From NCBI GenBank assembly GCA_938015295.1, contig CALLQB010000028.1, positions 1 through 64,000 of the forward strand: 64,000 nt of DNA, given 5' to 3'. Every line of letters begins with the position of its first letter. Within the stretch, counting starts at the first letter, position 1. The notes below the pieces were generated by a model. The model ran no database searches, was not told the DNA's origin, and was given only the letters and a program-made list of their open reading frames with translations. Source of the DNA: an uncultured Acidimicrobiales bacterium. GTDB taxonomy: Bacteria > Actinomycetota > Acidimicrobiia > Acidimicrobiales > SHLQ01. Shown here piece by piece: positions 1 to 7,822 of this stretch. A program made the position numbers and the translations under genes.

Positions 1-1599
1 GCCCAAGCCCCAGCTGAATGCAACGGCTTACCGGTAACAATCTTTGGAACCGATGGGAACGACGATCTGCTCGGCACCGACGGCGATGACGTCATCTCGT
101 TGCTCGACGGCGACGACACCGTTTCTAGCGGCGCCGGCAACGACACGATCTGCGATGGAGAAGGCGCATTCATCGTCGACGCGGGCGATGGCGATGACAC
201 CGTCATTAGCGGCGCCGGCTCACCGCTCGATGCCAACGAGATACACACAGGCCTAGGCAACGACACCGTCACACTGCTCACCGACCAATACGTACCCGTC
301 ATCGTCCGCCTCGGCCCGGGCGCAGACACCATCGATGTTGTTGGATACAGCGACAGCGTCGTGTACGGCGACGACGGCGACGATGTTCTTCGCAGTGAGG
401 ACCCAAGCTGGTCATCGTCTTCGTACTTGTACGGCGGCGCCGGCAACGACCGGATTACCGGCAACCAGGTCAGCGGCGACCAAGGTAACGATCACATCAC
501 CGTCGTGGGCCAATGGGCCTCGATATACGGCGGCGATGGCGACGACCGGATTGTTGGAAGTAGCTGGGACGACGAAATGCGCGGCGGAGCGGGCAACGAC
601 GTCCTCATCGGCAAGGGCGGAAACGACAAGCTGTATGGCCTCGACGGAGATGACCTGCTGCTCGGCGGCACCGGCACCGACCTCCTCGACGGCGCCCGAG
701 GCAACGACAAACTCAAAGGCGGCGCCCAACTCGACACACTGCAGGGAGGCTGGGGATTCGACGAGCTCTACGGCGGCTCTGGCAACGACAACATCACCGA
801 CAACAAAGAGGGCGCAATCATCCGCGGCGGCAAGGGCGCCGACACCATCGAAATCACCAGCGAGGCCGACCCGTCGACAGTAATGGGCGGGCCAGGAGCT
901 GACACGGTTGTCGCAAGGGGTTACCAGCTCGAAATCCATGGTGACGGCGGGCCCGACTCTCTCAGCCTGCAAATGAGCGATTCAACCGTCTACGGCGATG
1001 CTGGCCACGACGAGATCGTCTACAAGGCACTCGGACCCGACCTGGTCTTCTTTCTCGGCTCGGGAGACGACCTGTTGGTGGAGAAGGCCGGCCAACGACA
1101 CCTTGCCGGCATCGAAGTGTCCGCTGGTCCTGGCGACGACGTTGTCATGGGCACCAACTTCCCCGACATCCTGCGCGGCAACTCAGGTAACGACTGGATG
1201 GACGGCCGCGAAGGCGACGACATCGTCGAAGGTGGGAAGGACAACGATTGGCTTGCTGGCGGACTCGGAGCCGACGCGGTTCGAGGAGGCAGCGAAGTAG
1301 ACGGCTGTCTTCTAGGGCATCTTGACATCGTCGATGTCGATGAGCCCGGCTACACGTTCACTTGGGAGGGGCCACCTGACCAGGGCGACGTTGGCGACTG
1401 CGAGCAAACATGGGGCGAGCCCGGCTACTGGTACTACGAAACCGACCAGCTCTTTGCATCTTCGGCGATGAATGCCGCGTACTACGACAGCGCCATCAGC
1501 GTGGACGTGTACGGTCTCGACGCTGATCTTGAACCTGCAGCAACTGCCGAGGCCGATTCATCCAACCGGCCGAGGACTCGAGACCACTTCTCGGGGTAG
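1..1599 (+). CDS. Secreted RTX-type calcium-binding repeat protein, 5' end outside the window
   Basis: The frame is open from base 1, so the true start lies upstream. The first visible residues (AQAPAEC) look like the region just after a signal peptide. Residues 15-420 of the visible part are a long run of GGxGxD/GNDxI nonapeptides, the hemolysin-type Ca-binding beta-roll, interrupted by degenerate copies. The last 100 residues are acidic and aromatic, contain two cysteines (CLLG and DCEQ), and end in a Ser/Thr/Arg tail. No catalytic domain, membrane anchor or sorting motif is visible. Such proteins are exported and fold on binding calcium. No type I secretion genes are adjacent. It is convergent with the acyltransferase at 1629. 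A second RTX protein sits at 45054-47270. Confidence 0.85.
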   Translation, partial: AQAPAECNGLPVTIFGTDGNDDLLGTDGDDVISLLDGDDTVSSGAGNDTICDGEGAFIVDAGDGDDTVISGAGSPLDANEIHTGLGNDTVTLLTDQYVPVIVRLGPGADTIDVVGYSDSVVYGDDGDDVLRSEDPSWSSSSYLYGGAGNDRITGNQVSGDQGNDHITVVGQWASIYGGDGDDRIVGSSWDDEMRGGAGNDVLIGKGGNDKLYGLDGDDLLLGGTGTDLLDGARGNDKLKGGAQLDTLQGGWGFDELYGGSGNDNITDNKEGAIIRGGKGADTIEITSEADPSTVMGGPGADTVVARGYQLEIHGDGGPDSLSLQMSDSTVYGDAGHDEIVYKALGPDLVFFLGSGDDLLVEKAGQRHLAGIEVSAGPGDDVVMGTNFPDILRGNSGNDWMDGREGDDIVEGGKDNDWLAGGLGADAVRGGSEVDGCLLGHLDIVDVDEPGYTFTWEGPPDQGDVGDCEQTWGEPGYWYYETDQLFASSAMNAAYYDSAISVDVYGLDADLEPAATAEADSSNRPRTRDHFSG

Positions 1600-1628
1600 C
1601 CCGATAACCAGCACAGACTCTGGACGGA

Positions 1629-2498
1629 CTACCCGTTCGACGCGGCTTTGGACTTTCGACCTGACGGCACGGCGATCTTTGCCTGCTGGGGTCGGAGGTC
1701 GACATCGTTCGGTCCGGTCGCAGCCGAACTATCCGTCGCCTTGCGGCCAGGTGGTTTGGGGATCTTCGGTGCGTCATCGGCAACCTGTCCGGGGCGATCC
1801 GCACTGCTCGCGTAGCGGTTGACGTACGTCTGTCCGGACAGCCGCCCTATGTTAAACATCACCGCGTCGGTAAGCAGTCGGGCCACTAGCGGGTCGTCGG
1901 GATCGCCGAAATCGCCGGCGCGAAGGGGTTCGCCGAAACCAACCCTTACGGTTACGCCCCGCTTCATCATCACGGTGTCGGGCTTTTGTACTTCGAGGGT
2001 TCCCGAATGGCCGACCGGGATGATCGGCACGTCGCATTGAATGGCGAGTCGGGCCGCTCCGGTTCGCCCTTTGTGGAGGAACTCGCTGCGCGAACGGGTG
2101 CCCTCGGGGTAGATCATAAACAGGTGGCCGCCGCGCAAAACCTTCGCTGCAGTGTCGAGTGCTTCGGCTGCGGCGTCGCCGCCAGAACGGTCGACGGGGA
2201 TCATGCCGAACGCCGGAAAGAGATGTTTCGTCTTCCAGTCGTCCATATATTCGCCCTTACCAATCGCCCACGCCCGGCGTGGCAGCGCTGCTGGCACGAA
2301 CACCGAATCACAAAAGGACAAGTGATTGGGCGCAATAATTGCCGGCCCATCAAGTGGAACGTTCTCGAGGCCTTCGATCTCTACATTCCAGAAACGGTCG
2401 ATCAACGACCTGATGGCCATCAGTCCGTATTTGCTGACTCGCTCATCGCCCGGCAACTCGGGTGCGCTCTCGAAGACAAAAGGTGGAAGCTTGGTCAT
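1629..2498 (-). CDS. 1-acyl-sn-glycerol-3-phosphate acyltransferase (PlsC family)
   Basis: A 289-residue PlsC/LPLAT protein expected to acylate lysophosphatidate, or a related lysolipid, from acyl-CoA at the membrane. The HX4D catalytic motif is seen as NHLSFCD near residue 57 and the glycerophosphate-binding motif as YPEGTRS near residue 131. The last 60 residues are a low-complexity Pro/Lys/Ser tail outside the normal domain. The ATG overlaps the stop of the upstream acyl-CoA synthetase gene (ATGA), so the two are translationally coupled: one activates fatty acids and the other uses the acyl-CoA. With the fused HAD-PlsC protein at 4833 and the two WS/DGATs it fits a glycerolipid/triacylglycerol locus. 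The exact acyl acceptor cannot be read from the sequence. Confidence 0.9.
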   Translation of the reverse strand: MTKLPPFVFESAPELPGDERVSKYGLMAIRSLIDRFWNVEIEGLENVPLDGPAIIAPNHLSFCDSVFVPAALPRRAWAIGKGEYMDDWKTKHLFPAFGMIPVDRSGGDAAAEALDTAAKVLRGGHLFMIYPEGTRSRSEFLHKGRTGAARLAIQCDVPIIPVGHSGTLEVQKPDTVMMKRGVTVRVGFGEPLRAGDFGDPDDPLVARLLTDAVMFNIGRLSGQTYVNRYASSADRPGQVADDAPKIPKPPGRKATDSSAATGPNDVDLRPQQAKIAVPSGRKSKAASNG

Positions 2499-3976
2499 TG
2501 GCGCAGCTCACGACGAACGACTTTGCCATGAGCGGTAACCGGTAATTCCTCGACTAGGTGATACCTCGCCGGACATTTGTAGCGACTCAGTCGATCTCGG
2601 CAGAACTGGTCGAGTTCGTCGACGTCGACCTGCCCCGACACATGGGCTTCGACCGCTTCGCCAGTAAGGCCGTCGGCCACACCGACAACAATCGCCCCCC
2701 GCACGTTGGGGTGTTCCATCAGGATCGCTTCGACCTCGGATGGATACACGTTGAAGCCCGACACGATGATGATGTCTTTGATGCGGTCGACGAGATACAG
2801 GTAACCGTCGGCGTCAAACACGCCGATGTCGCCGGTCCAGAACCAGCCGTCGTCGGTCAAGACCTGCTCGGTCAATTCCGGCGCGTCGAGATATCCCTTG
2901 AAGATTCCTGGTCCTCGCACCACCACTTCACCGGCATCGCCCGGTTCGACCGGGGTGCCGTCTTCTTCGACCAGCACCACCTCGACACCATCGAGCGGTA
3001 CACCCACCGAGCCGGGTTTCGAGGGCACGCCCCGGCTGGAGGTGACGACCGGAGACGTCTCCGTCAGCCCGTATCCCTCGGAAAGTTCGACGCCAAACCG
3101 CTCTTTCACAAGGTCGAACGTCTCTGCCGACAGCGCTGCGGCGCCCGACGCTGCATATCGAACCGTGGCGAAGGTGTCTGCGTTAACGGCGTCGGCTTGG
3201 GCCCATTGCTGCCACATCGGTGGCGCTCCGCTCAGCGTCGTCACCTTGTGCCGACCGATGAGATTCAGGCTTTCGTCGACGTCGAACCGTCGCTGAAGCA
3301 CAACGGTGCCGCCTGCCCGAAGCGTTGACAACAACACAACGTTGAGACCAAAGATGTGCGTAAGCGGCAAAATACAGAGCGCGATGTCGTCGCTACCCAA
3401 CCCGACCTTGGGCCCGTCGATAATCGCCGACTGCACCCACAGCAGGTTGGAGTGACTCAGCATCGCCACTTTCGACTCGCTCGCAACTCCGCTGGTCAAC
3501 AAGAGGAAGGCAAGATCGTCGCCATCTACTTGGGCAATGGGCACGTCGTTTTCCGCAGGAGCCGCATCGAGTTGCGAAACCGAAACGAACTGATCGCATG
3601 GCAAAGCTTCGGCATGAGGCAGTAACCAATCAGCGGTCTCGCACAGCACGGTGACCGAGGGCCGCACCGACGTCATCTTGCGTTCGACTTCTGGCATGGG
3701 GTTGCGTGACCGGATCGGCGAAACAATCGCCCCGAGTCCCAAGATCGCGAAGGCTGCGACCACAAAGTCGGCCTCGTTTTCACCGATCAGCATCACTCGG
3801 TCGGTCGGGCCCACACCAGCAGCGGAAAGACCAGACCGAAGCCGACTGACGCGGTCGCGCAGTTCGCCGTAGGTGACCGTCGTCGCACCATCGATGAGGG
3901 CGACTGCGCCAGCGTCCTGGTCCTCGATGATTTCGGCGAGGCTGCGCGGGACAGGATTCAGATGGGCAGCACTCAC
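2495..3976 (-). CDS. AMP-forming acyl-CoA synthetase/ligase
   Basis: A 493-residue ANL-superfamily enzyme predicted to activate a carboxylic acid, probably a fatty acid, to acyl-CoA through an acyl-adenylate. Visible motifs are the P-loop-like LLLTSGVASESKVAMLSH near residues 157-174 (the usual SGTTG..KG is degenerate), GYGLTETSP near 298, WTGDIGVFDADGYLYLVDR near 385 and the C-terminal GKV lysine loop near 486. The start is a GTG at 3976 with a weak ribosome site. It is followed by the acyltransferase gene with a 4-bp overlap. A perfect CRP-type palindrome lies 66-81 bp upstream. Substrate chain length is not determinable; the loss of the canonical Ser/Thr-Gly-Thr-Thr-Gly loop is unusual. 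Confidence 0.88.
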   Translation of the reverse strand: MSAAHLNPVPRSLAEIIEDQDAGAVALIDGATTVTYGELRDRVSRLRSGLSAAGVGPTDRVMLIGENEADFVVAAFAILGLGAIVSPIRSRNPMPEVERKMTSVRPSVTVLCETADWLLPHAEALPCDQFVSVSQLDAAPAENDVPIAQVDGDDLAFLLLTSGVASESKVAMLSHSNLLWVQSAIIDGPKVGLGSDDIALCILPLTHIFGLNVVLLSTLRAGGTVVLQRRFDVDESLNLIGRHKVTTLSGAPPMWQQWAQADAVNADTFATVRYAASGAAALSAETFDLVKERFGVELSEGYGLTETSPVVTSSRGVPSKPGSVGVPLDGVEVVLVEEDGTPVEPGDAGEVVVRGPGIFKGYLDAPELTEQVLTDDGWFWTGDIGVFDADGYLYLVDRIKDIIIVSGFNVYPSEVEAILMEHPNVRGAIVVGVADGLTGEAVEAHVSGQVDVDELDQFCRDRLSRYKCPARYHLVEELPVTAHGKVVRRELRQ

Positions 3977-4041
3977 TCTTCACTACTCGATTCAGTCGTT
4001 GAGCCAAAGGGTGTTGACTCTGGACCACATGTTTGAAAGTT

Positions 4042-4057
4042 TGTGACCCGAGTCACA
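4042..4057. promoter_or_regulatory. CRP/FNR-type operator upstream of the acyl-CoA synthetase-acyltransferase operon
   Basis: The 16-mer TGTGACCCGAGTCACA matches the TGTGA-N6-TCACA consensus of CRP-family regulators at every specified position and is a perfect 6+6 inverted repeat. It lies between the stop of the TetR gene and the GTG of the synthetase, 66 bp upstream of that start. Actinobacterial CRP homologues use the same consensus. Whether it activates or represses cannot be told without a mapped start site. Confidence 0.6.
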
Positions 4058-4076
4058 TTGAACCACGCCGCAGCCA

Positions 4077-4742
4077 CTACGGCGAGTCGCGCACCATTTC
4101 GAGGTCGAGTTCGCCGAGGTGCGGTATGACCGCCATCGCCGCATCGACCAACGCCACGAAATCAGCTCGGCCGCCGCTGGCTACCCATTGGCGTGTCGCG
4201 ATACGCACCGCCGACATCGTCGCGCCGGCGATGATCTCCGGGCGAGGGTCGAGCATCGGGTCCTCGCCAAGACGTTCGGCCAAGCCCTCGATAATGGCGC
4301 GCTCCCACGACAGCTGTACGGTTGCCCGGCTGTAGGCAGAGACCGACGGATATTCCGCAGCGAGTCTGGCCTGCAGCAGCCGACCCTCACGGTGGGCTTC
4401 AAAGTTGCCCGCCAAACCCACCAGCGAGCGCCGCAGCGACGTGAACACCGGCTCGCCGGAAGGCCGCCCGGCTAGGCCCGCCCGTAGCTCATCGAGCGCT
4501 TCGTCCATGTCGCCATAAAGGAGAGCCTCTTTGGTGGCGAAATGGCGAAAAAGCGTTCGCTGCGAGACATCGGCTGCCTCAGCGATGTCGTTTGTGGTCG
4601 TTTCGTCGAAACCGCGTGAGGCGAATAAGGCCGTACCAGCCGCCAACAAGTCGGCCCGGGTTTTCGATTTCTTGCGCGCTCGACGTGCGGCGGGAACCGA
4701 CGACGTGGGCGTCTCGGGCGACCGGGGTGACACAGAAGACAT
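4077..4742 (-). CDS. TetR-family transcriptional regulator
   Basis: The N-terminal helix-turn-helix is typical of TetR (residues about 22-66 from the chosen start): ADLLAAGTALFASRGFDETT, then NDIAEAADVSQRTLFRHF and the KEALLYG segment. The C-terminal ligand domain is mostly helical and unassigned. I chose the ATG at 4742, which begins MSSVSPRSPET, because the extra 15 residues from the ATG at 4787 (MPVAAKSARMRYGW) look unlike a TetR start. The gene diverges from the HAD-PlsC/WS-DGAT operon, and two similar palindromes lie between them, so it probably represses itself and that operon in response to an acyl-CoA or fatty acid. The ligand is inference. Confidence 0.88.
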   Translation of the reverse strand: MSSVSPRSPETPTSSVPAARRARKKSKTRADLLAAGTALFASRGFDETTTNDIAEAADVSQRTLFRHFATKEALLYGDMDEALDELRAGLAGRPSGEPVFTSLRRSLVGLAGNFEAHREGRLLQARLAAEYPSVSAYSRATVQLSWERAIIEGLAERLGEDPMLDPRPEIIAGATMSAVRIATRQWVASGGRADFVALVDAAMAVIPHLGELDLEMVRDSP

Positions 4743-4788
4743 GCGCCAACCGTACCGCATCCGCGCGCTTTTGGCAGCGACAGGCATT

Positions 4789-4821
4789 TGTCAGCCGTTG
4801 ACTAATGTCAGCGACTGACAT
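4789..4821. promoter_or_regulatory. Twin palindromic operator between the TetR gene and the lipid operon
   Basis: Two related dyads lie 17 bp apart. One is an imperfect copy, TGTCAGCCGTTGACT (4789-4803). The other is a perfect one, ATGTCAG-CGA-CTGACAT (4805-4821). The perfect copy ends 11 bp before the ATG at 4833, so a bound regulator would block initiation of the + strand operon. Size, symmetry and position are those of a TetR operator. Confidence 0.65.
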
Positions 4822-4832
4822 ACCATGGGGTC

Positions 4833-6254
4833 ATGGCAATCCACGCTGCAATCTTCGACCTCGATCGCACGCTCATCGCCGGTTCCTCAGCAACGGTGGT
4901 CCAACGCCACCTCGCCGACGCTGGCATAAACAGTCGCGACATCCCCTTTGCCGACGCCTTCGCCGAGTTCTACAAGCGCTTCGGCGAGAACTGGCTTTTG
5001 ATGCAACCAGCGCGTCTCGCCGGCCGAGCCGCCAAAGGATGGGACGTCGAAACCGTCGCAATCGCCTGCAAGGCCGCCGCCGACGAGCTCTTCGATCAAC
5101 TGGCACCCTTCGCCGCTGGCGTCATCGAAGACCATCGCCGCAACGGCGCTCTCCTCGTGCTCGCCACCACGTCTCCTGAACCGTTCATCCGGCCACTGAT
5201 GGAAAAACTCGGCTTCGACGACCTCGTTTGCACCAAGTGGAAATCAGATGGCGGATCGTTCACCGGCGAACTCGACGGCCCCTTTGTGTGGGGGCGAACC
5301 AAGGCCGAGGCCGTCAAAGCGTGGGCCGACGCCAACGATGTGCACCTCGACAAGAGCTATGCGTACTCCGATAGTTACTTCGATGCCCCGCTGCTCGAAG
5401 CCGTTGGCAACCCGGTGGCAGTAAACCCCGATCTGCAGCTGTCGGCAACCGCCCGCATCAACGGTTGGAAAATTCGCCACTTCGACAAGTCCGACGGCGT
5501 CGCCAAGGTCGCTGGTCTCGAAATTCAAGACTGGACTCGGCCCTTCATGCGGCCTGAGTTCGTTGCCCCAAACGCCAAAATTCACATCACCGGCACCGAC
5601 AACATCCCCGCAGAGGGTGGTGCCCTGCTGGTGTTCAACCATCGTAGCTACTTCGACCCCACGGTCATGGGCCTCCTCATGGCGAAAGCGGGCCGCAGTG
5701 TTCGAGGTCTCGGCAAAAAAGAGGTCTTCGACACCCCGATCATTGGTCGGTTTGCCAAAGCGATCGGCGGTGTACGCGTCGAACGGGCATCCGGCTCGAA
5801 CGAGCCACTCGAGAAAGCCGCCGCTGCGCTGCGCGGTGGCGAATGCGTAATGATGGCGCCAGAAGGAACCATCCCTCGCGGACCAGCGTTCTTCAACCCC
5901 GAACTCAAAGGCCGGTGGGGGGCTGCACGTTTGGCCGCAGAAACCGGCGTGCCCGTCGTACCCATCGGCATCTGGGGCACCGAACACGTCTGGCCGCGCA
6001 ACGCCCGTCTGCCACGTCTTTCGGTTCTCGACCGCCCCGTGGTCACTGCGACCGTCGGCGAGCCATTCTTTGTTACCGATGACAATCCCGAAACAGCTAC
6101 GGCTCACATTATGAGCACCATCTCCGCGCTGCTGCCGCCCGAGGCTCACGAGCTTCGCACGCCATCGCCCGAAGAACTCGCCCGCACCTTTCCCCCCGGC
6201 TACAACGGCGACCCCACCGCCGAGTCCAGCCGCCGCCCGGGCACCGATACCTAA
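4833..6254 (+). CDS. HAD-IB phosphatase fused to lysophospholipid acyltransferase (PlsC)
   Basis: A 473-residue two-domain protein. Residues 1-220 are a HAD subfamily IB hydrolase, with motif I FDLDRTL at 8-14 and motif III/IV in the SDSYFDAPLLEAVGNP segment near 179. Residues 235-450 are a PlsC acyltransferase, with HX4D as NHRSYFD at 269-275 and APEGT at 342-346. This HAD-PlsC architecture is known in mycobacteria and relatives. The pair could link a phosphatase step to acylation in phosphatidate or diacylglycerol formation, but the HAD substrate is unproven. The C-terminus is Pro/Ser-rich. It is first gene of an operon with the two WS/DGAT genes (8-bp gap to the next), and the TetR operator lies just upstream. 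Confidence 0.9.
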   Translation: MAIHAAIFDLDRTLIAGSSATVVQRHLADAGINSRDIPFADAFAEFYKRFGENWLLMQPARLAGRAAKGWDVETVAIACKAAADELFDQLAPFAAGVIEDHRRNGALLVLATTSPEPFIRPLMEKLGFDDLVCTKWKSDGGSFTGELDGPFVWGRTKAEAVKAWADANDVHLDKSYAYSDSYFDAPLLEAVGNPVAVNPDLQLSATARINGWKIRHFDKSDGVAKVAGLEIQDWTRPFMRPEFVAPNAKIHITGTDNIPAEGGALLVFNHRSYFDPTVMGLLMAKAGRSVRGLGKKEVFDTPIIGRFAKAIGGVRVERASGSNEPLEKAAAALRGGECVMMAPEGTIPRGPAFFNPELKGRWGAARLAAETGVPVVPIGIWGTEHVWPRNARLPRLSVLDRPVVTATVGEPFFVTDDNPETATAHIMSTISALLPPEAHELRTPSPEELARTFPPGYNGDPTAESSRRPGTDT

Positions 6255-6262
6255 GGACCACC

Positions 6263-7822
6263 ATGGCCGACCGCACCCGCGACTACGACTTTGCCGACCG
6301 CATGTCCGACCACGAGTCACTGATGTGGAACATCGAGAAGGACCCCTGGCTCAACCCGAGCGGCGCGTCGCTGACGATCCTCGATGCTCCGGTTGACAGG
6401 GAGGTCTTCAAACGTCAGATCCGATTCGGCGTAGCAAAGATGCCGCGGTTGTACCAGCGGGTCGTACCGGGCATTGGTCGCCTCGCAACACCAGCATGGA
6501 TGCCCGACCCCGAATTCGACTTCGACTACCACGTCCGCACTGTCGACCTTCCAACGCCGGGCACCGACCGACAGCTGTTTGACTTGGCGGCGCAACTGTA
6601 CGCCGAGCCACTCGATCGCACTCGGCCCCTGTGGCGCTTCGTCACCATCGGCGGACTCGAAGGAGGCCGAGGGGCTATTTGGTCGCTCTTCCATCACGCC
6701 ATCAGCGACGGCATCGGCCAAATCCGTATGGCCGAGCTCTATCAGCAACTCAGCAGAGATGAGGCTCCACGACCCGAGGTCGATCTCGAAGGCGTCATCG
6801 CTGAAGCAGTGAAGGCATCATCGTCAAAGGGCTTGGGCGGCGACATCGGCAGCAGCTTCCTTGCCGCCGCCCGCTCAAGCGCATCACAGGCGCTTCGCCG
6901 TAACCTCGACCTCACCCGAAAGGTGGCCGGTTGGGCCGCCATCGTGCCTGCAGATCCGGCACGTGTTCCCGAAGCAGCGGTGAGCGCAGTTACGGCAACC
7001 AAGTCAACCATCGAGCAGCTCACCTCGTCGACGAACGAGATCCCTGGTGGATCAGAACTCTGGGCGAAACGTTCACGGCATCGCCACCTCGAATACGTGC
7101 AGGTGCCACTCGACAAGCTCAAAGCCGCAGCGAAGGACCTCGACGGCTCGGTCAACGACGCACTGTTAGCAGTGCTCACCGAAGCTGCGCACCGATATCA
7201 CGCGCAACGAGACGAAACGGTCGAAGCGTTCAACACCAGCTTCATCATGTCGACCAGATCCGACAACAACGTCGGCGGCAACTCGTTCACCCCTGTGCCT
7301 GTGCAGCTCACGGGTAACCGCGACTGCTCAACGTCGTTCGCCGACCGATTCGCCGATGTTCAAGCTGCAAGCGAGGCGGCCCGCACTCGAGCGATGCAAG
7401 GAAGCAGCATCGGCAACCTTTCAGGCATTGCCAACATGCTTCCAACGTCGGTGGTCACTCGCACCGCCCGCGCCCAAGCAGCCAAGATCGACTTTGCCAC
7501 CTCGAACCTCCGCGGCGCACCATTCGAACTGTTCTGCGCAGGCGGCAGGGTTCTTGCCACCATCTGCATGGGTCCCCTTGCGGGAACGCCGGTCAACATC
7601 ACTGTGCTGTCCTACAACGGCATGCTCGATGTCGGGCTGTTCATCGACCCGGTCGCTATCGACGATCCGCAAGATTTCCGTCATCACGTCGCCTCCTCGT
7701 TTGCCGACCTGCTCGCGCTCCACCCCGCAAAGAAGAAGACCAGAGCAGCAAAGAAGCCAACGAAACCCAAGACGAGCGCCAAAGCCACCAAAAAGACCGC
7801 ACAGAAGGCCACCAAATCGTGA
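6263..7822 (+). CDS. Wax ester synthase/acyl-CoA:diacylglycerol acyltransferase with basic tail
   Basis: A 519-residue WS/DGAT-family enzyme making triacylglycerol or wax ester from acyl-CoA and diacylglycerol or fatty alcohol. The catalytic HHxxxDG motif is HHAISDG at 144-150. The C-terminal half carries the family's NV-rich region, with NNVGGNSFTPVPVQL near 335 and FATSNLRGAP near 413. From about residue 488 the protein ends in a 30-residue Lys/Ala/Thr tail (AKKKTRAAKKPTKP and similar) resembling histone-H1-like repeats; this is not part of the enzyme fold. The ATG follows GGACCACC closely. The last four bases overlap the next gene's GTG (GTGA), so the two WS/DGATs are coupled. Substrate preference is unknown. 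Confidence 0.9.
   Translation: MADRTRDYDFADRMSDHESLMWNIEKDPWLNPSGASLTILDAPVDREVFKRQIRFGVAKMPRLYQRVVPGIGRLATPAWMPDPEFDFDYHVRTVDLPTPGTDRQLFDLAAQLYAEPLDRTRPLWRFVTIGGLEGGRGAIWSLFHHAISDGIGQIRMAELYQQLSRDEAPRPEVDLEGVIAEAVKASSSKGLGGDIGSSFLAAARSSASQALRRNLDLTRKVAGWAAIVPADPARVPEAAVSAVTATKSTIEQLTSSTNEIPGGSELWAKRSRHRHLEYVQVPLDKLKAAAKDLDGSVNDALLAVLTEAAHRYHAQRDETVEAFNTSFIMSTRSDNNVGGNSFTPVPVQLTGNRDCSTSFADRFADVQAASEAARTRAMQGSSIGNLSGIANMLPTSVVTRTARAQAAKIDFATSNLRGAPFELFCAGGRVLATICMGPLAGTPVNITVLSYNGMLDVGLFIDPVAIDDPQDFRHHVASSFADLLALHPAKKKTRAAKKPTKPKTSAKATKKTAQKATKS

Noticed and set aside
335-883. Overlapping frames inside the RTX gene and antisense to it
   Set aside because: They arise from the GC-rich, periodic repeat DNA. 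Their products are Ala/Thr/Ser or Arg-rich, without domains.
5244-6320. 358-residue minus-strand frame opposite the HAD-PlsC gene
   Set aside because: The + strand frame has clear HAD and PlsC motifs; the antisense frame has none and is a codon-bias shadow.
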